From Bacillus cereus (lineage in GTDB: Bacteria; Bacillota; Bacilli; Bacillales; Bacillaceae_G): a stretch of DNA of 64,000 nucleotides. Both the position numbers and the translations under genes were made by a program. Positions 63,901-64,000 of the stretch are shown here, piece after piece; position 1 is the first letter of the stretch, and each line of letters opens with the position of its first letter. The notes beneath the pieces were generated by a model, which was not told where the DNA came from, did not search any database, and was given only the letters and a program-made list of their open reading frames with translations. Where the stretch lies: positions 5,101,501 through 5,165,500 of the forward strand of contig NZ_CP089518.1 of NCBI RefSeq assembly GCF_025917685.1, read 5' to 3'.

Positions 63901-64000
63901 GTACAACACGCCTGCGTCCTATTTTAATGACTGCAATTGCAACAATCGGAGCTCTTATCCCGCTTGCATTAGGATTTGAAGGCAGCGGCTTAATCTCTAA
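60999..64000 (+). CDS. RND-family efflux transporter permease (AcrB/SwrC-like), 3' end outside window
   Basis: Open for 1000 codons to the window end; SwrC-type proteins are about 1050-1070 residues, so little is missing. Start ATG 60999 with AAGGGAG. N-terminal helix (FAVWLLTIIVTIAGIYSGL), KLETIPDITTPVVTVTTVYPGATPEEV and large external porter loop, membrane block with GRVVDDSIVVIENIYRR (about 420) carrying the proton-relay Asp residues, second porter loop, second membrane block (IGIVVTNAIVLIDRV). Gram-positive RND pumps export surfactants, lipopeptides or fatty acids. Repressed by the divergent TetR protein (inference from operators). Confidence 0.95.
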   Translation, partial: MNKIINFSLKNKFAVWLLTIIVTIAGIYSGLNMKLETIPDITTPVVTVTTVYPGATPEEVADKVSKPMEEQLQNLSGVNVVSSSSFQNASSIQVEYDFDKNMEKAETEIKEALANVKLPEGVKDPKVSRVNFNAFPVISLSVASKNESLATLTENVEKNVVPGLKGLDGVASVQISGQQVDEVQLVFKQDKMKELGLSEDTVKNVIKGSDVSLPLGLYTFKDTEKSVVVDGNITTIKALKELKIPAVPSSPSAQGSQNAGAGAQTPQMNPAAINGIPTVTLDEIADIKEVGKAESISRTNGKEAIGIQIVKAADANTVDVVNAVKDKVKDLEKKYKDLEIISTFDQGAPIEKSVETMLSKAIFGAIFAIVIIMLFLRNIRTTLISVVSIPLSLLIAVLVIKQMDITLNIMTLGAMTVAIGRVVDDSIVVIENIYRRMSLSEEKLRGKDLIREATKEMFIPIMSSTIVTIAVFLPLGLVKGMIGEMFLPFALTIVFALLASLLVAVTIVPMLAHSLFKKESMREKEVHHEEKPSKLANGYKRILEWALNHKIITSSIAVLLLVGSLALVPIIGVSFLPSEEEKMIIATYNPEPGQTLEDVEKIATQAEKHFQDKKEVKTIQFSLGGENPMSPGQSNQAMFFVQYDNDTKNFEKEKEQVVKDLQKMSGKGEWKNQDFGASGGSNEIKLYVYGDSSEDIKPVVKDIQNIMKKNKDLKDVDSSIAKTYAEYTLVADQEKLSKMGLTAAQIGMGLSNQHDRPVLTTIKKDGKDVNVYVEADKQNYETIDDLTNRKITTPLGNEVAVKDVMTVKEGETSNTVKHRDGRVYAEVSAKLTSDDVSKASAAVQKEVDKMDLPSGVDVSMGGVTKDIQESFKQLGLAMLAAIAIVYFVLVVTFGGALAPFAILFSLPFTIIGALVALLISGETLSVSAMIGALMLIGIVVTNAIVLIDRVIHKENDGLSTREALLEAGTTRLRPILMTAIATIGALIPLALGFEGSGLIS

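Noticed and set aside
1..64000. CRISPR arrays, tRNA/rRNA genes, complete insertion sequences, prophage genes
   Set aside because: No regularly spaced repeats, cloverleaf or rRNA-like segments, transposases, integrases or phage structural genes were seen.

Overview
The window is Bacillus cereus group chromosome. Two things support this directly: (i) six large copies plus several fragments of the ~155 bp bcr1 repeat, which begins and ends with TTTAT and is described as specific to the B. cereus group; (ii) gene order and content typical of the origin-proximal ywf/ywd region of Bacillus (ywfO-like HD protein, rsfA, lipL, pta, hemQ, cwlJ, gerQ, ywdK/ywdI/ywdJ-like genes, ung, pdxK). A 16-bp parS-like palindrome at 34026-34041 fits an origin-proximal position. 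The DNA is AT-rich, with strong AGGAGG-type ribosome sites and many U-tract terminators, as expected of Bacillus. No rRNA, tRNA, CRISPR array or complete insertion sequence was seen.

Layout. 1-4.4 kb: start of an HD-domain protein, then a Fur-controlled siderophore ABC importer (two permeases, ATPase, lipoprotein). 4.5-13 kb: a conserved housekeeping and sporulation block: DUF1450 protein, rsfA (with a sigma-G-like promoter), lipL, pta, hemQ, a D-Ala-D-Ala carboxypeptidase, the cwlJ-gerQ cortex-lysis operon (with a sigma-E-like promoter), DUF423, YwdI and a two-TM potassium channel. 13-21.4 kb: YwdJ-type permease, Cof-type HAD hydrolase, small membrane protein, ung, an operon of SGNH esterase plus ABC-2 exporter, a LacI-family regulator and a YczE-type membrane protein. 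21.5-25.5 kb: metY-metA-hom under a SAM-I riboswitch, with a bcr1 copy inserted between the riboswitch terminator and the metY ribosome site. MetA carries Glu111, the residue linked to acetyl-CoA use, so this is the O-acetylhomoserine route. 25.8-33.9 kb: ClC-type channel, YjjG-type nucleotidase, Crp/Fnr regulator, azoreductase, an AirSR/YhcYZ-like two-component system with four cysteines in its first GAF domain, pdxK, and a diguanylate cyclase. 34-38.6 kb: parS-like site, ybdD-cstA, an orphan LytTR regulator whose receiver has lost the phospho-acceptor Asp and the conserved Lys, and a NiaP-type transporter. 38.9-59.8 kb: a long surface-polysaccharide region (TagA, GT4, Wzy_C-like protein, two GT39-type membrane transferases, three GT2 enzymes, DUF2304 protein, MOP-family flippase, a YfhO/CsbB-like pair, an MBOAT/DHHW O-acylation pair), with a TRIC channel, an acyl-CoA thioesterase and an ABC-F ATPase interspersed. 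59.8-64 kb: a TetR repressor divergent from an RND efflux permease that runs off the window, with two matching palindromic operators between them.

How the genes work together. The polysaccharide region has all the parts for building an undecaprenyl-linked glycan (TagA, GT4, GT2), exporting it (flippase), joining or attaching it (Wzy_C-like), decorating it with single sugars from C55-P donors (GT2/DUF2304, GT39, CsbB-YfhO) and O-acylating it (MBOAT-DHHW). The exact polymer is not determinable from sequence; secondary cell wall polysaccharide and lipoteichoic acid are the likeliest substrates. Best leads: the pseudo-receiver LytTR protein next to cstA, the bcr1 insertion in the SAM-riboswitch leader, the parS-like site, the cysteine-rich sensor kinase, and the combined decoration and O-acylation locus.
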